In this document: one piece after another, positions 12,826 to 24,386 of the stretch
Position numbering within the stretch: position 1 is the first letter of the stretch
Layout of the letters: each line of letters starts with the position of its first letter
Assembly: GCA_015657535.1 (NCBI GenBank)
Contig: JADHZB010001227.1
Span: forward strand, 1 to 64,000
DNA length: 64,000 nt
Source: Nephromyces sp. MM_2019
Lineage: Eukaryota > Apicomplexa > Aconoidasida > Nephromycida
Direction of reading: 5' to 3'
Program-made: the position numbers and the translations under genes
Notes under the pieces: model-generated
Seen by the model: only the letters and a program-made list of their open reading frames with translations
Databases searched by the model: none
Told to the model about the DNA's origin: nothing

Positions 12826-14790
12826 TTTCAAAGAGTTGATAATTCAGTCGCATATGATAAAGTGTTTCAAATAAAACTTTTTCTATAAAGTTTGAGGTAA
12901 AGTGTATTATATAGCTTAGTCTCGGGCTTCGGATAGTTTATAAATAATTCTAAGAAAAAATTAAAACCATAATTTATCGGAATAGTTTGATTGGATGTGT
13001 TATAATCTGGGTAAATTGTGGATTGAGCAAGTTCAATCTAACTAGGCTGTCATCATATTGACTAGTTTATTCATGGTTCGCAATATATAAAGCTGAGACT
13101 AAAGATTAGCACAAAAGTTTCATAAACAAATTTCAAAAGGCTTAACCCGCAAAGTTAAATGTCGAGCGTAATCAATTTATAAATGTTTGGTTAAGCAGGA
13201 CTAATCAATCACCTGGCCGATTGTAAAGCGCTGAAAGTTTAATTAATACCTTTAAATATTTTAAACCTAGATGAAACATTACTTTTTTACGATTTAGAAT
13301 AATCTTTTACAGCTCCTAGTAAAAAAAAACTATAAAATTTAGAAGAAGCATTAGTATGTGTCTGTTTCTGTAATTTTATTTATATTTTAAATATATTTTA
13401 AGGTATGCTAAAAATGGCAATTTCTCAAAAATGCCACTATGTGTTTGTTTTCTTTTATATTAGTTATATTGTGATCCCAAGACATATTAGTTGGGTGCTT
13501 GAAATTAATTGGGTTGCAATACTCACTTGAGTAAATATACTGGACTATTACTATTATTAGATCTAATTTGCTTAAGAGGCTATGTTTAAAAAATTCAATT
13601 AATTATTGTTAAATCTTTGGTCATCGTGATGATGTGTTGATAACTTCAGTAAGTAACCTGCTATTTACACAAAATGTCAATTTCAGTAAGCACTATATTT
13701 ATGGATCATATTCAAACACTCTTAGAGTATATATTCATAAGAGATTTGAATATATATATATTGATAAAAGCTAGAAATCTGGTAACTCTTTCAAAATACT
13801 CCTATAGGCTTTTAACAGCTACAAAATTAAATTATTACAAGTATAATGACTTTCAAAGCTTTGCTTAAAATAAATTGGTTTTTGTAGCACTCCTTAAATG
13901 TATTGGTTAATCATTAGCTGGGCAGGTTTTAATAAAATATTTGCTTCAATTTATCATCTGCTTACCGTTGATAAGATTTATTCACTCTACTTGGTTAGCT
14001 GTTTTGGTTTATAATTTTTTAAAAAATAATTTACTGTTAAGTCATAATTTAATATTTAAATTATGACTTAACAGTCATATTAGTCTCCACGATATAGCTT
14101 AAAAGACTCAGAATTTGTGTTCCATGCCCGGCTTAATTATATGCCTATTGATAGTTATTTTCTTTAAAATTAAAATTTGCACTCGCCCTAATATATTTGT
14201 GAATTTTCTCTCAATTGTGATTATTTTTTACAAACAATTTGACTACTTTATTTTTTAAACACATGTTATAATACTCTGGGCCTAGGCTTTTGAAAACCAT
14301 AAGGAATTTGGTATTATAATTTTGAAAGCTTTATAATGTGGTTGTGAGTTTTTAAACTTTAGTTATTCAGGCAATTCCTAAATTGCTTAAAACAATTAGA
14401 GTTACTGATAATGAGACAAATAGCTATAAGGTGTCTTTTGTTTTAATTGATGTTGTAAATTTCATTTATAAGTATCACTTGAATGGATGCTTATATATTT
14501 GGGCGTTCTGGTCAAGCTTAGGTAAAATTAGAAAAAATTTCATTACAGATGAGACTTTTAAAACAAAAAATCTAAATATAGGATTTTCTAAAGCACTCAC
14601 CCTAAGAACATCATTGAAAAAGATTTTAAAAGTTTTAAATAATTAAGATTAATGAAGGTGTTTCAGTAATCAAGTAGGAATAAAATATGGATTATTAAAA
14701 AAAATTAGTATACTTACCAAGTCAAGTCAACTATAAACTAGTCAGCAAATTCTTATTCTTACGCTTCACTTTGCTCAATTTGTACTTAAA
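12826..14790. other. Divergent intergenic region
   Basis: About 2 kb between NUDC (-) and the seven-exon gene (+). No supported gene. A plus-strand open stretch at roughly 14370-14646 follows a possible acceptor, but it has no partner exon and no recognisable content. A perfect inverted repeat lies at 14033-14075. Confidence 0.5.
14033..14075. repeat. Perfect inverted repeat, 20-bp arms, 3-bp spacer
   Basis: The left arm 14033-14052 (ACTGTTAAGTCATAATTTAA) is the exact reverse complement of 14056-14075, separated only by TAT. The match stops immediately outside. The arms include GTTAAGTCAT, so they are not plain AT alternation. A transcript would fold into a tight hairpin, and the duplex could form a cruciform. 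No nearby reading frame explains it. Confidence 0.9.
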
Positions 14791-16721
14791 ATGGACACTT
14801 TGGAGCCTAATTTACTGAATGATGAAACCAAGCAAGGGGGAGATGTTAAGAAATTACACAAGAAGTTGAGTGGTGCACTGCTTGAGCTAGGGCAAAGTTT
14901 TGATCCCGTTGAAAATAAAGTCCAAAGAGGCGACACTAATAATGCTAGTAATCAACCTGACGACAATTTAATTGCATCAGATCAGAATTCTGATTCGGGC
15001 GGGCATAAACTCAAGAAATTTGATACGGATAAGAGTATAAAATGGCGAGACCGAATCAGGAGAAGAAAAGATTATGCTGAATTTGACACCCATCAAGTGT
15101 ATGTGTTTCAAGCTGAGACTTATTTTAAATTACTTTAACAAATAAAAAAGTTGAAAGTGTTTCTATGCTGATTTTGTACACTTATTTTGACCTACAAAAC
15201 TATTAAACTATATGTATATGAACACCAAAAAATAAACAGCGAAGATGTAAAAGATGAAACCAAAACTATGGCTAATAAATTTGGCTTTCTCTCTGAGGAT
15301 GAAGTAAGGTAACTAATAGTAAAAAATTCCCAAGACCTAACAATCAAATTTATGTAGTTAAAGCATTTTTATTACCCTTTTTTCTGACTCAGGAGCCTAA
15401 GATATGATCTGTGGCTACCACATGGTGATGGAGCACTTCGTCCTTGGGAAATAGAAATGTCATATCAAACGGCCTGGGACACAGGGAGAATCGGTAAAGT
15501 GCATAATACATTGAGCATTTATTGATAATCCTGTAGGTAGAAAACTCCCAATAAATTCTAAAATTGATATTGTCTAGTAATAACTTGTGAGCTAAATCTG
15601 TTGACCATAATTAGGTTGCGTTGGTTTCAAAAGTAAAGTCAAATGGAATTTAAAAATAGGAAGTCGGAAAATTCGGTTTTTTGTTATGGATGGAACAAAT
15701 CCAGGTTTTGTAACACTTTGAAATATAGGAAAATATATAGCTTAAATTATAGCAAACGAGAAAATTTATAATTAAAATGATTAGAAAACTATCTAAAATA
15801 TGTAAAATTATATCCCTTTCATTTTTTATATTTCAAACAGTTTCGTTTTTAAATTATTACTCACACTCGGACATAGATGTATTGAAAGGAATGAAAAGTG
15901 AAAAATGTGGAGTTATAAGGTGTGTTCATAACTTTTAGAAATCACCTATTGACTGATTATTTAATGCTTCAGTTTACGTATCGGTTAAACTTATGAAGCT
16001 TCGCGCTTTCAAATTGATAATTTAAATGTCCAAATGTCAAATATTATAGTGCTAATCAGCTCTCTGGAGCTTTTTGGGAGTATAGTAAAAGAAAGATCAC
16101 ATACGTTGATGATTCAAAAAAAACTTCCATTGAATTCCAAAGTGAAGCATTTTATAATGCAATCTTGATTTGTCTATGGTAAGACAAGCTAAGTAATTTA
16201 GACTCACTTAACTAATAGTAAAAAAAATTACAATTAGGAATATGCATTTCTACCTGGCCTATGAAACTCTAGAACTTGCAAATATAGTAAGGGATTCCAA
16301 AGTGCCCAGTATGTCAAAATCAGACAATGATATACCAGACTATATAATAAACCGATCAAGAGATTCAAAACTAATTAGGTTTAGGGTTAGAGATGATCAA
16401 TCACTTCATCCAAGCAATAGAGTAGAAAAACAATTGATAAGTAAATACAAAACAAAGGACGTAAATGAGTTCAATACTAAACACTTTAATAATCTCCAAA
16501 AGAGTTCAACGAATACCAAGTATAAAGCAGATTTGCTCGAAGATTCATCTCATGAGGATACTTTTGCACAAAACTCCAACAGCAAAAGCAATTCAAGTAT
16601 TAAAGATGATAATAACCTTAATGAAAAGCATTCCCCACTATGCATAAATTCTCTCATTCTCGAGTCACAAGCACATTTTAGCTCTCATAAGAAGCTCAGC
16701 AACAGAGCTCTAAGCAAATGA
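14791..16721 (+). CDS. Unknown 419-aa protein, seven exons
   Basis: Exons 14791-15098, 15240-15308, 15393-15493, 15615-15704, 15841-15919, 16050-16178 and 16238-16721 join with every phase matching. The first donor is GT|GTATGT. The N-terminal 110 residues are polar, with a basic RDRIRRRKDY patch. The central exons form a compact globular-looking part with many aromatics (RYDLWLPHGDGALRPWEIEM, IRFFVMDGTNP, FLNYYSHSDIDVLKG, ANQLSGAFWEYSKRK). The last 130 residues are low-complexity Ser/Asn/Lys. No signal peptide or membrane segment is visible. I do not recognise the family. The conserved-looking core and perfect phase pattern say it is a real gene. Confidence 0.75.
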
Positions 16722-17149
16722 TCCCATTAACTTATAACCTTAAACAGCTATAAAAACTAATTTTATATAGAATAATTCGTCTAGTGTTATCACATTACAC
16801 TGACATCTCAACATTGAGGGAGTGAGGCAAGTAATTATAGAGATAAAACTATCTTATTTGCTTTTGTATTAAGCTTAAGAGATGGGCAACAAAATTTGTA
16901 TTAAAACTGGCAGAAGAATATTTTGATATCCCTACTTATCATTTCTTCAACAAGTTTATTAAAAATAAATTAATGTATATGTTATAAAAATGCGTTTCCT
17001 AATTGTAAAATTTACAACTATCTACCTAAATATCTTATTGCTAGCTTAGCTGCAAACGTTGTTGTAATATAAAGGACCTGTTATTATAGTGTAAGTAATC
17101 ATAAACTTGATAAAAAAAGTGTACCTCAGGCATTTGTTCAGGCAAAATT
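16722..17149. other. Convergent 3' spacer
   Basis: 428 bases between two genes that end toward each other. AT-rich, no coding content. It should hold both polyadenylation regions. Confidence 0.5.
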
Positions 17150-18989
17150 TCAGAATTTGATCTCAGGTTTAGCCTCGAGTTTCTCTTGTGAGTTTCTCTT
17201 AATGTTATAAAGATTGTTGGAAATTCTTATAATCATAGACTCCATATCTATAAGTTCATCATCACGAATTCTAGCAATAGAGACGGACTCTGCTCAAGGT
17301 ATATAATATAAGCAATCGAAAATCAATGAAACTGAGAATTAAGCCCACCTTGAACAGTTTCAACATTTTTCTTGCAAGGCAACAAAACTGGATCACTGGA
17401 GTCTTAGTAAAAAAAAGACAAATTTAAATAATTCCACTGGCTTAGTTTAGGTGATTGATTTATTTAATTACTTTCAATAGTGTACTCTTTTCCACATTGC
17501 TGCCAATTTTTTGGTAGCTCCTAATATGTTTAAGTTCACATTGTCAAAGATTGTTATTGTAATTTTTCCCAATTACCTGTTTTGATGACTTTTCTAAAAA
17601 ATGTAGCCTACCTTGCACCAATGAGAGATTGTCGCTTAACTGAATAGTTGTTTTAAGTTTGATTCACTGAATGAATTCTTAAATTATTTAAATATTATAA
17701 TATTGTTTTAATTATGCAGCAGTCTTATCAACAGCTCATATATATGAGCACCCCTAAAAAAGTGTGAAGGCAACACAAGCAATTTATGCACCCTTGTTGG
17801 GCTTACTTTACGAATACAATTACTGATTAGGTAAGCCGTTTTGCGGAACTCATTCTCTAGCTTAGCAATTCCCTAAAAAATTTCCCATTAGTCAAATAAA
17901 GAAGGCTATTACTATGGAAAATGGATTCTCACATCTTGTTTACATAAGTTTTTCCTTTTCTTTATTTCCCTTTTTGATGAATTCAACATTGCCGAACCTA
18001 GTTCAAGAGTCACAAAAAGTGTTGATATGAGACTACTTATATGAGGTAATTTTAAAGCTATTTGAATTAAAATGATAAGGTAATGCCTGAAAAGTTTTGC
18101 TTGGCTTAAACACGCTTTAATTCACTAATTAGGAGTACTTATTACTATCATTATTTAAATTATTGTCCTCATTTTTTAAACTTTGAGCTTCTTTGATTTC
18201 CTTAGGCTCATCGAATACGTTTTCCTAGAAAATTTGCTACACTGAATCACATAGCTTTGATGATTTATTTTCAAAACTAACACTTTCAAACTTATTCTCT
18301 AATTTCTTATAATTTGATCTGCAATTCCTATTGATAAATTTAAATGATAGTTGAGAGACCATGTCATGATTGTCAACATGTATAATCAGTACCTCTGAGG
18401 TAAGCCATCTGACTTCATTTTAGATTTTATTTGAGCTAATTTAGCTTTATCATGGTGAAATGTTTTTATATAATTGACTATATCATTACATATCAATATT
18501 TTTCTTTCCACGAATGAATCACTTGATAAGAATTGGTTAAGACTCAATGATGGTTTATAGCTGAACTCTTGAAGCTGATAGTCACATGTAAAAACTAATA
18601 TGAAACTCTCTCCCCAAAAAATTGAAAGAAATTCCTGATTTTATAAAGAGACCACAATTAAATCACATCTATTCGATACTTACCATAACTCTATAGACAC
18701 CTTCTATAAAAACCAGATCGGATTGCTCTTTTAAATCATAATCTTTGCTTAACAGAAAGTCTATAAAGTAGTCTGAGTAGCGATAAAAAGCAAAATGTAA
18801 AACTCGCAAGTAAATTATTGGGGATCCTTCTAGAATATGAGTTATATTTTTTGTATCAAGCTCCAATCCAATTGATCTTAAACTCATCAGTAATTTCAAA
18901 GAATTCCCTTTAAGATCTCCAATAGTTCCCATGTTTTTTGATAATTTAGTTTGAAAGGAGCTTCCAAACATATCTATATTCACTTCCAT
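17150..18989 (-). CDS. CEP44: CEP44-like centriolar protein
   Basis: Minus-strand, about nine exons. Exon 1 (18684-18989) and exon 2 (18393-18574) carry the CEP44 N-terminal domain: GDLKGNSLKLLMSLRSIGLE, then a GSPIIYLRVLHFAFYRYSDY segment, DLVFIEGVYRVM, and in exon 2 LQEFSYKPSLSLNQFLS followed by ERKILICNDIVNYIK. This parallels human CEP44 in order and spacing (GDL start, SYSFTSYSPYV-like segment, RFIDAVYKLLRD, FNYKP, KKQF). Later exons (18282-18327, about 18147-18224, and short exons near 17.81-17.87, 17.58-17.64, 17.47-17.52 and 17.35-17.40 kb, with the last ending at 17150) encode polar and coiled-coil pieces such as AKLENEFRKTAYLISN and ELIDMESMIIRISNNLY. CEP44 binds the centriole lumen and supports centriole-to-centrosome conversion in animals. 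Here it implies a basal body or centriole at some life stage. Exact boundaries of the small 3' exons are uncertain. Confidence 0.8.
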
Positions 18990-20477
18990 AATCACTCCAT
19001 AATAATTCTGAATCTTATCACATAGGTAGCTATGATTTATGAGATCTTTTAAGAAATGTAAAAGATCAAAGAGATTTACTTGGTGGAGATTCTACTTTAT
19101 GAGATCAAATTGGTACTTCAAGATTCGAAAGTTTTAAATTGAAGAAATTTCCAAGCTCCCTTGAACTGCAGTTATCAAAACATGGTTTAGTAGAATAGAG
19201 AATATATGAGTTTGTATGTGAGTTTAACTTGTTTCAATCTTAAAAGGATTTATACTTCAAGGAGTTTGATTTTCTTGGTTTTTCGAGTTAAGTTGACCTA
19301 ATACTAGCTATAAAAGAAGATGTTTAGAGTTTTTAAGAATCTTTTTAGAATGGGTAAGTAATATCGTAATACAGGGTTCCTCCGTCGTTATTAGAGTATT
19401 TCCTTTATCTTAGATCGATCGATCTTTATGTACTTTGTTTTGATACCCACGCTTTTTCTGGTACCGATTTTAGCATATTTTTAGATACTTGGATTCGATA
19501 ATTATTTGGGCATCTTATCTGAACTAAAACAAAATTTCTTTATAACAGTTGTGCTAGGCGCATGAGGACTATACATGACATTGATAATAGCATTAATGAA
19601 ATTATTACTATCTTAATCACTGATAATGAATTGTAAAATACAAAATAACAACAACAGCCATTAGCACTGATAACAATACTAACAAAACTAGCAAGATACA
19701 ACTACTAGAAACGAGGCCAAAGCAATAAAGATAACAGCAATGATAACAAAAATGGCAATGGCAGATACCACAGATTAGATGAACCATGCTATGCATTTAC
19801 AATTGAGCTTAAAATTACCATGTAGCTTGTGAATTAGCATATAAAGTAGCTACATGGCGCTCACACACAACGAGTATGCAAATTGATAATATATATATGT
19901 TCTCTTTTTTTTCCTAATTATGTGAAATCCTACTTCCAGCCTAAAATTTATAAATTGCCAATATAAATCTGGAGAGGTATAAATCATAGCTTCAAATGAA
20001 CTATCACAAGTTGTTTTTCAAAATCTCGTACATAAACATAGAGAAATAGCAGACTATGTTTCAAATCTTGGATCCACTTGTTGATCGTAGATTCAAATCA
20101 CCTAAGTAAACACCAATAGCCTTTGAAAGATTTATTTTGCAAAGCAATAAGTGATAAATCATCATTATAATCATCAAGACAGAAACTTGATTATCTTAAA
20201 TAATTTATTAATTTCCCTTAATCTTTTTCTTTTGAGCTTGTTGATAAATATTACGGATTAGTCAAAACTTGGAAAATAAATCTACCCCCAATGCTCCAAG
20301 ACATCAAAATATTTAATTTTTGTCACTATTTTAGATTGAATACTTGTAAATATATACCCTAGATCGAGATGTAAAACTAGTGGTAAGTGAAATAAGGACT
20401 ATTAGATATCACCAACAGGAATAATCTTTTTTCTGGATATTCCACCTCCCAGCAAGACGGCACAAGCAACTTCTACT
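18990..20477. other. Divergent intergenic region
   Basis: About 1.5 kb between CEP44 (-) and APC2 (+). A purine/AAC-rich simple stretch lies near 19.62-19.78 kb. No gene seen. Confidence 0.5.
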
Positions 20478-23400
20478 ATGCAGGATCAGATTGACTCTTT
20501 GTTTGGAACACTGAAACGTGTTGCAGACTCTTACGAGTCTGCTCTGATGAGCTCTGGACCTACAGGAATTGAATCTAATTATAAGCCCCAAATAGTCTCT
20601 CCACCAATTCCGCAACTTAGCCCACGTTTAAGCGGAGCAAAGCGAAACCAAGGACTAAATAGCTCTGAGCACATCACACTCACTAATAAGCCTTACAACC
20701 TCAGAAACCACAGCCCTGCGAAATACCCTGATAGATCTCAAAATAGGACATATCAAGACAAGTTAAAAGTCTTACCCTTAGCATTAGAATCATGGCTAAA
20801 AACAAATCTACAGACTCTTGAACACTTTTCAGTTATTGAACACCTTCGATTTATAGAAAATATAATAGAGTTATCTAGGTCCTACTTGTATAAAATAGAA
20901 ATCCCATTATTTTGGAGGCCATTTCTTGAGCATAAACGATACACGGCCTATCATATGATGGATTTCAAAACAATGTCCAACTTTTCATCACTTTTTTTGA
21001 TTTCTATAAGCCGATTTTACCTTATTTTTACATACATTATCGAGATTATTATGCAACTATTTTCTTTGGACGATTTTTGCATCAACAAATCCTATAACAA
21101 TGATAACAGAGATGACTTTTTGAATTTTTGGAACAGTTTAATGATATCTAAGGTAAAGGACCTTTTTCAGGATGTTGTTCTTAGACTTGAACATCAGAGG
21201 CCATCTGAGAATGATTCTTTTTATCAAGACTATTTCAAATTCTATTTCACATGCTATTTAGAAACATTTAAGCCATTATTAATTAATTCTTCAATGGAAT
21301 ATAATGGAAATGGTATTAATAATCCATATGGGCCGAGCTCCAACATTCTTTTTTCGTTTGGAATTAATGAATACTTTTCAAAATACATGGTTAGTTCTTG
21401 GATACAACTTATAACTCATAGAACCAATTTAAAGAGGAATCTAAATGCTAAGAACATTTTCCGGGAACAAAACTTAACTACAAGCAGTGAAAACCAAAAT
21501 AGTGTCACCTATCCTTCACTCCTCAATTACAAAATGGCAAACGATTCCGTCAACTACCCGCATTATCCTTCCTTCGATCCAAGGCAAGCTTGTTTTGATC
21601 CTCTACCTAATGGTCACAGACACTCAGATCAATCTGGTTTGGATCCTGAAACTTTAGATATTTTTTCCTCTTTACTTAACGATGAGGGAGCTATTATTTT
21701 TCATGATGGTTCAGGAAAGGAAAACTTGGGAGACAACCCGGACATTAACTCTTTATACTCAAAAGGATGCTACAGTACTAAATCTGAATTTTCACCTTCT
21801 ACCAAGTTTGGAGCAAATCCTAAAGAACATAAAGGAGTTTTATCACATTCCAAAGACAATGATAACTTTTTTAGAAAATCAAAAAACACAAATTCTAGCC
21901 TAGATCCAATAAACTCTACGATTTTCTCCTACCCTCAAAAAATTGACATTCTCAGGCTGGATCCTCTCTTATCAATGCTATATGATATAACTTACTCAAA
22001 AAGTGCAATAATGGAAGAGTCTGTAAATGTACCTGTTGATTTTCAGCATCTACCTTTAATCGCAGATATTTTAAGCATTTTTGGCCAACAAACAATATGG
22101 AAAGAAAATCTTGAACTTTATTTCCAGCAAAAATTAAGCACAGTCCTGAAGGGTTTAAATTCCATGCACTTTTCAAAACAACAGGTTCTCCCTCTATTTA
22201 ACAATATTTCACTTTTTGTGATACCTTTTATGAGAATGTGCTGGGGCTTGGGGAAGTTATTTTATCTACACAACTGTAACATATCCAGCCAACTACCTAA
22301 TTGTCTATATGCAAATAGTCCATCAATCCACAAACCTAGATGTTATGGCATCCTCAAATTTTGCAATTATTTTGGTCTTTTAAATGAATCAGTTTTAGAT
22401 GGAGAATTTGACATAATGATTGGTTCATTGACTTGTTCCACTCTTAAGAGTTTTGTGTCATTAAGACTTAAACAAATGAACCAAGTGTTATATAGTTATC
22501 CCAAATCTATCCCTGCTATCAGAGATTTATTATTTTGTGAGCATATCATTCGAATAAGTGAACAAAATGGAATTGTGACATACTATGACAATTCCGGTAG
22601 CCTTGACCTTTCTGTGTATCTACAACCCTATGAATATTTGTTCAGGGAAGACATGGAGCTGGATAATGACACGGCTATTCACTTATCTCTTAACATCCTA
22701 CAATTTTTTTCGAGCTTCGGTGGAGACGTTATAGTAATAGACAAGCTTCTGGAGCCTTTTAAAAAGCTAGTTTCTAAGCGTAATGACTTTGAAATCACTC
22801 TTTTTGAAAATTTTGAAAATTTAAGATTAGTAGAAAAATCTCTGATAAACAAGGAGGTAATGATACAATATCTGGAACCAAATCAACAGCAAGCTTCCAA
22901 AACTTATCACGAAATACTTGAAGAAGATGATTTCATGCAACCATTACTTCATGAAACCTCCAAAGAGTTCAGGAAAGGATCGAAAATTGAACCTGGATCA
23001 TTGTTAAACTATTATTCAAGTATCATTGGTGATACACAGAAATTTTCAAGCTCTTATGAAGCTTACCTAGCGAAGAAATATCTCAACTTTCGATGGTCTA
23101 ATAACTCAATTCTTTACAAGCTATACAGCTACTCTAATCCGGCATATCTAAAGTCTATATCTAATATTTTAAAAAGCCTAGATAAAGATAAAAAGCACAT
23201 AAAATATATTCATAAATTATTGAACCAAGAGTCAATACAACGCCTCCTTATTATGATAGATGACATTGAGAAAAGTATATCAATCAAATTTTCACCAAAA
23301 ATCACTAATTTAGAAAACGAAACCCTTTCATGCTCTACATTATGTATTTGTAGTAGTGGCTATTGGCCTGAAGAGCTGATACCTTTAGAATACAACATTG

Positions 23401-24386
23401 AAAAAACAAGTGAAATGCTACCACAGGCCGAAATATCTTGCATTTTAAAAGATATGCAAACCATGTACAATAACCAAGAAGTTGATAGAACCATTGAATT
23501 TCGATATGAATTAAGCTTTGTTGACCTTGAAATTGATCATGTTGTATTTTCTTTACCATTTTCGGAGGCAATGGTACTGATAGAAATTAATAATCGAGGT
23601 TCTATAAGGTTGGAATTGCTTAAGAGTTCCCTAAAACTTTTAGACTTAACCTTAAACACTTCTTTACAATCATTGATAGATAAAGGACTTGTTATAGAAT
23701 CTGACTTTGGCTTTTGCATTTCCAAAAACTTTAAAAACTCAAAATTTCTACATTCATGCCCTGAAACAAACCATAGTGAAAAAAGGTTCTCAAATTCCAA
23801 TGTTGAAAAACAGGAGTTTTACGATTGCAAAGACCCTGAATTCTTTTCTAACAACATCGACACTCTAAACTTGAACCCTAGCACTGAAAATTTGAAGGCA
23901 CACCTTGAGTATAATTCTAGTGAACTTATCAAATATGAAGATTCTGGTAACGAAGAAGACACCCAAGAATTTCATGACAAATTGAGTGCCATGGTTTTTG
24001 GAAATGATTGTTGGGATAATACAGCCGATGAGCTTGAATCTGTGAACTTATCTCTTATAGATTCTTCGGACATAGGATCAGTCTCAGATGATCTTAACAT
24101 ATCTAATCAATTTGATGCTAACATTGGACTTTCTGAAAACCTTTATACATATAAAAATATTGTTTTAGAGATTATTAAGGATCGTGAGAAAAGCATGTCA
24201 AGTGATTCAACAAAAACTCAACTGAAATCAACCCCAACGGCATTGATTCTGAAAATTATAAACACAAATTATGGGAACCATAGAGAAGAAACCTTAAAAC
24301 ATGAAGAACTATGGAAGATTCTATGCTGGATGGAATCGAAATCTCTTATTAAAAGAAGATGTGGAAATTGGGAAATTGTTATTTAA
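20478..24386 (+). CDS. APC2: Anaphase-promoting complex subunit 2 (cullin-like), single exon
   Basis: One uninterrupted frame of 1302 codons from ATG. The C-terminal part identifies it: ELSFVDLEIDHVVFSLPFSEAMVL (about residues 1010-1035), followed by a winged-helix-like segment (LELLKSSLKLLDLTLNTSL, IDKGLVIESDFGF), matches the cullin/APC2 region. The last 60 residues (ALILKIINTNYG, LWKILCWMESKSLIKRRCGNWEIV) match the APC2 C-terminal winged helix. APC2 is the cullin scaffold that holds the RING subunit APC11 in the APC/C ubiquitin ligase. The protein is much longer than animal APC2 (about 820 aa), with Asn/Ser-rich low-complexity insertions around residues 290-480 and 1090-1210. It has no introns, although its neighbours are finely split. 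Confidence 0.85.
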   Translation: MQDQIDSLFGTLKRVADSYESALMSSGPTGIESNYKPQIVSPPIPQLSPRLSGAKRNQGLNSSEHITLTNKPYNLRNHSPAKYPDRSQNRTYQDKLKVLPLALESWLKTNLQTLEHFSVIEHLRFIENIIELSRSYLYKIEIPLFWRPFLEHKRYTAYHMMDFKTMSNFSSLFLISISRFYLIFTYIIEIIMQLFSLDDFCINKSYNNDNRDDFLNFWNSLMISKVKDLFQDVVLRLEHQRPSENDSFYQDYFKFYFTCYLETFKPLLINSSMEYNGNGINNPYGPSSNILFSFGINEYFSKYMVSSWIQLITHRTNLKRNLNAKNIFREQNLTTSSENQNSVTYPSLLNYKMANDSVNYPHYPSFDPRQACFDPLPNGHRHSDQSGLDPETLDIFSSLLNDEGAIIFHDGSGKENLGDNPDINSLYSKGCYSTKSEFSPSTKFGANPKEHKGVLSHSKDNDNFFRKSKNTNSSLDPINSTIFSYPQKIDILRLDPLLSMLYDITYSKSAIMEESVNVPVDFQHLPLIADILSIFGQQTIWKENLELYFQQKLSTVLKGLNSMHFSKQQVLPLFNNISLFVIPFMRMCWGLGKLFYLHNCNISSQLPNCLYANSPSIHKPRCYGILKFCNYFGLLNESVLDGEFDIMIGSLTCSTLKSFVSLRLKQMNQVLYSYPKSIPAIRDLLFCEHIIRISEQNGIVTYYDNSGSLDLSVYLQPYEYLFREDMELDNDTAIHLSLNILQFFSSFGGDVIVIDKLLEPFKKLVSKRNDFEITLFENFENLRLVEKSLINKEVMIQYLEPNQQQASKTYHEILEEDDFMQPLLHETSKEFRKGSKIEPGSLLNYYSSIIGDTQKFSSSYEAYLAKKYLNFRWSNNSILYKLYSYSNPAYLKSISNILKSLDKDKKHIKYIHKLLNQESIQRLLIMIDDIEKSISIKFSPKITNLENETLSCSTLCICSSGYWPEELIPLEYNIEKTSEMLPQAEISCILKDMQTMYNNQEVDRTIEFRYELSFVDLEIDHVVFSLPFSEAMVLIEINNRGSIRLELLKSSLKLLDLTLNTSLQSLIDKGLVIESDFGFCISKNFKNSKFLHSCPETNHSEKRFSNSNVEKQEFYDCKDPEFFSNNIDTLNLNPSTENLKAHLEYNSSELIKYEDSGNEEDTQEFHDKLSAMVFGNDCWDNTADELESVNLSLIDSSDIGSVSDDLNISNQFDANIGLSENLYTYKNIVLEIIKDREKSMSSDSTKTQLKSTPTALILKIINTNYGNHREETLKHEELWKILCWMESKSLIKRRCGNWEIVI

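Noticed and set aside
14383..14646. Plus-strand open frame of 87 codons after a possible acceptor
   Set aside because: It has no partner exon, no recognisable motif and no ATG of its own; plausible by chance in AT-rich DNA.
18225..18242. An 18-base intron in CEP44 (GTGTAGCAAATTTTCTAG)
   Set aside because: The same acceptor pairs in phase with a donor 57 bases upstream (AGT|GTTAGT), a size like other introns here, so an ultra-short intron is not needed.
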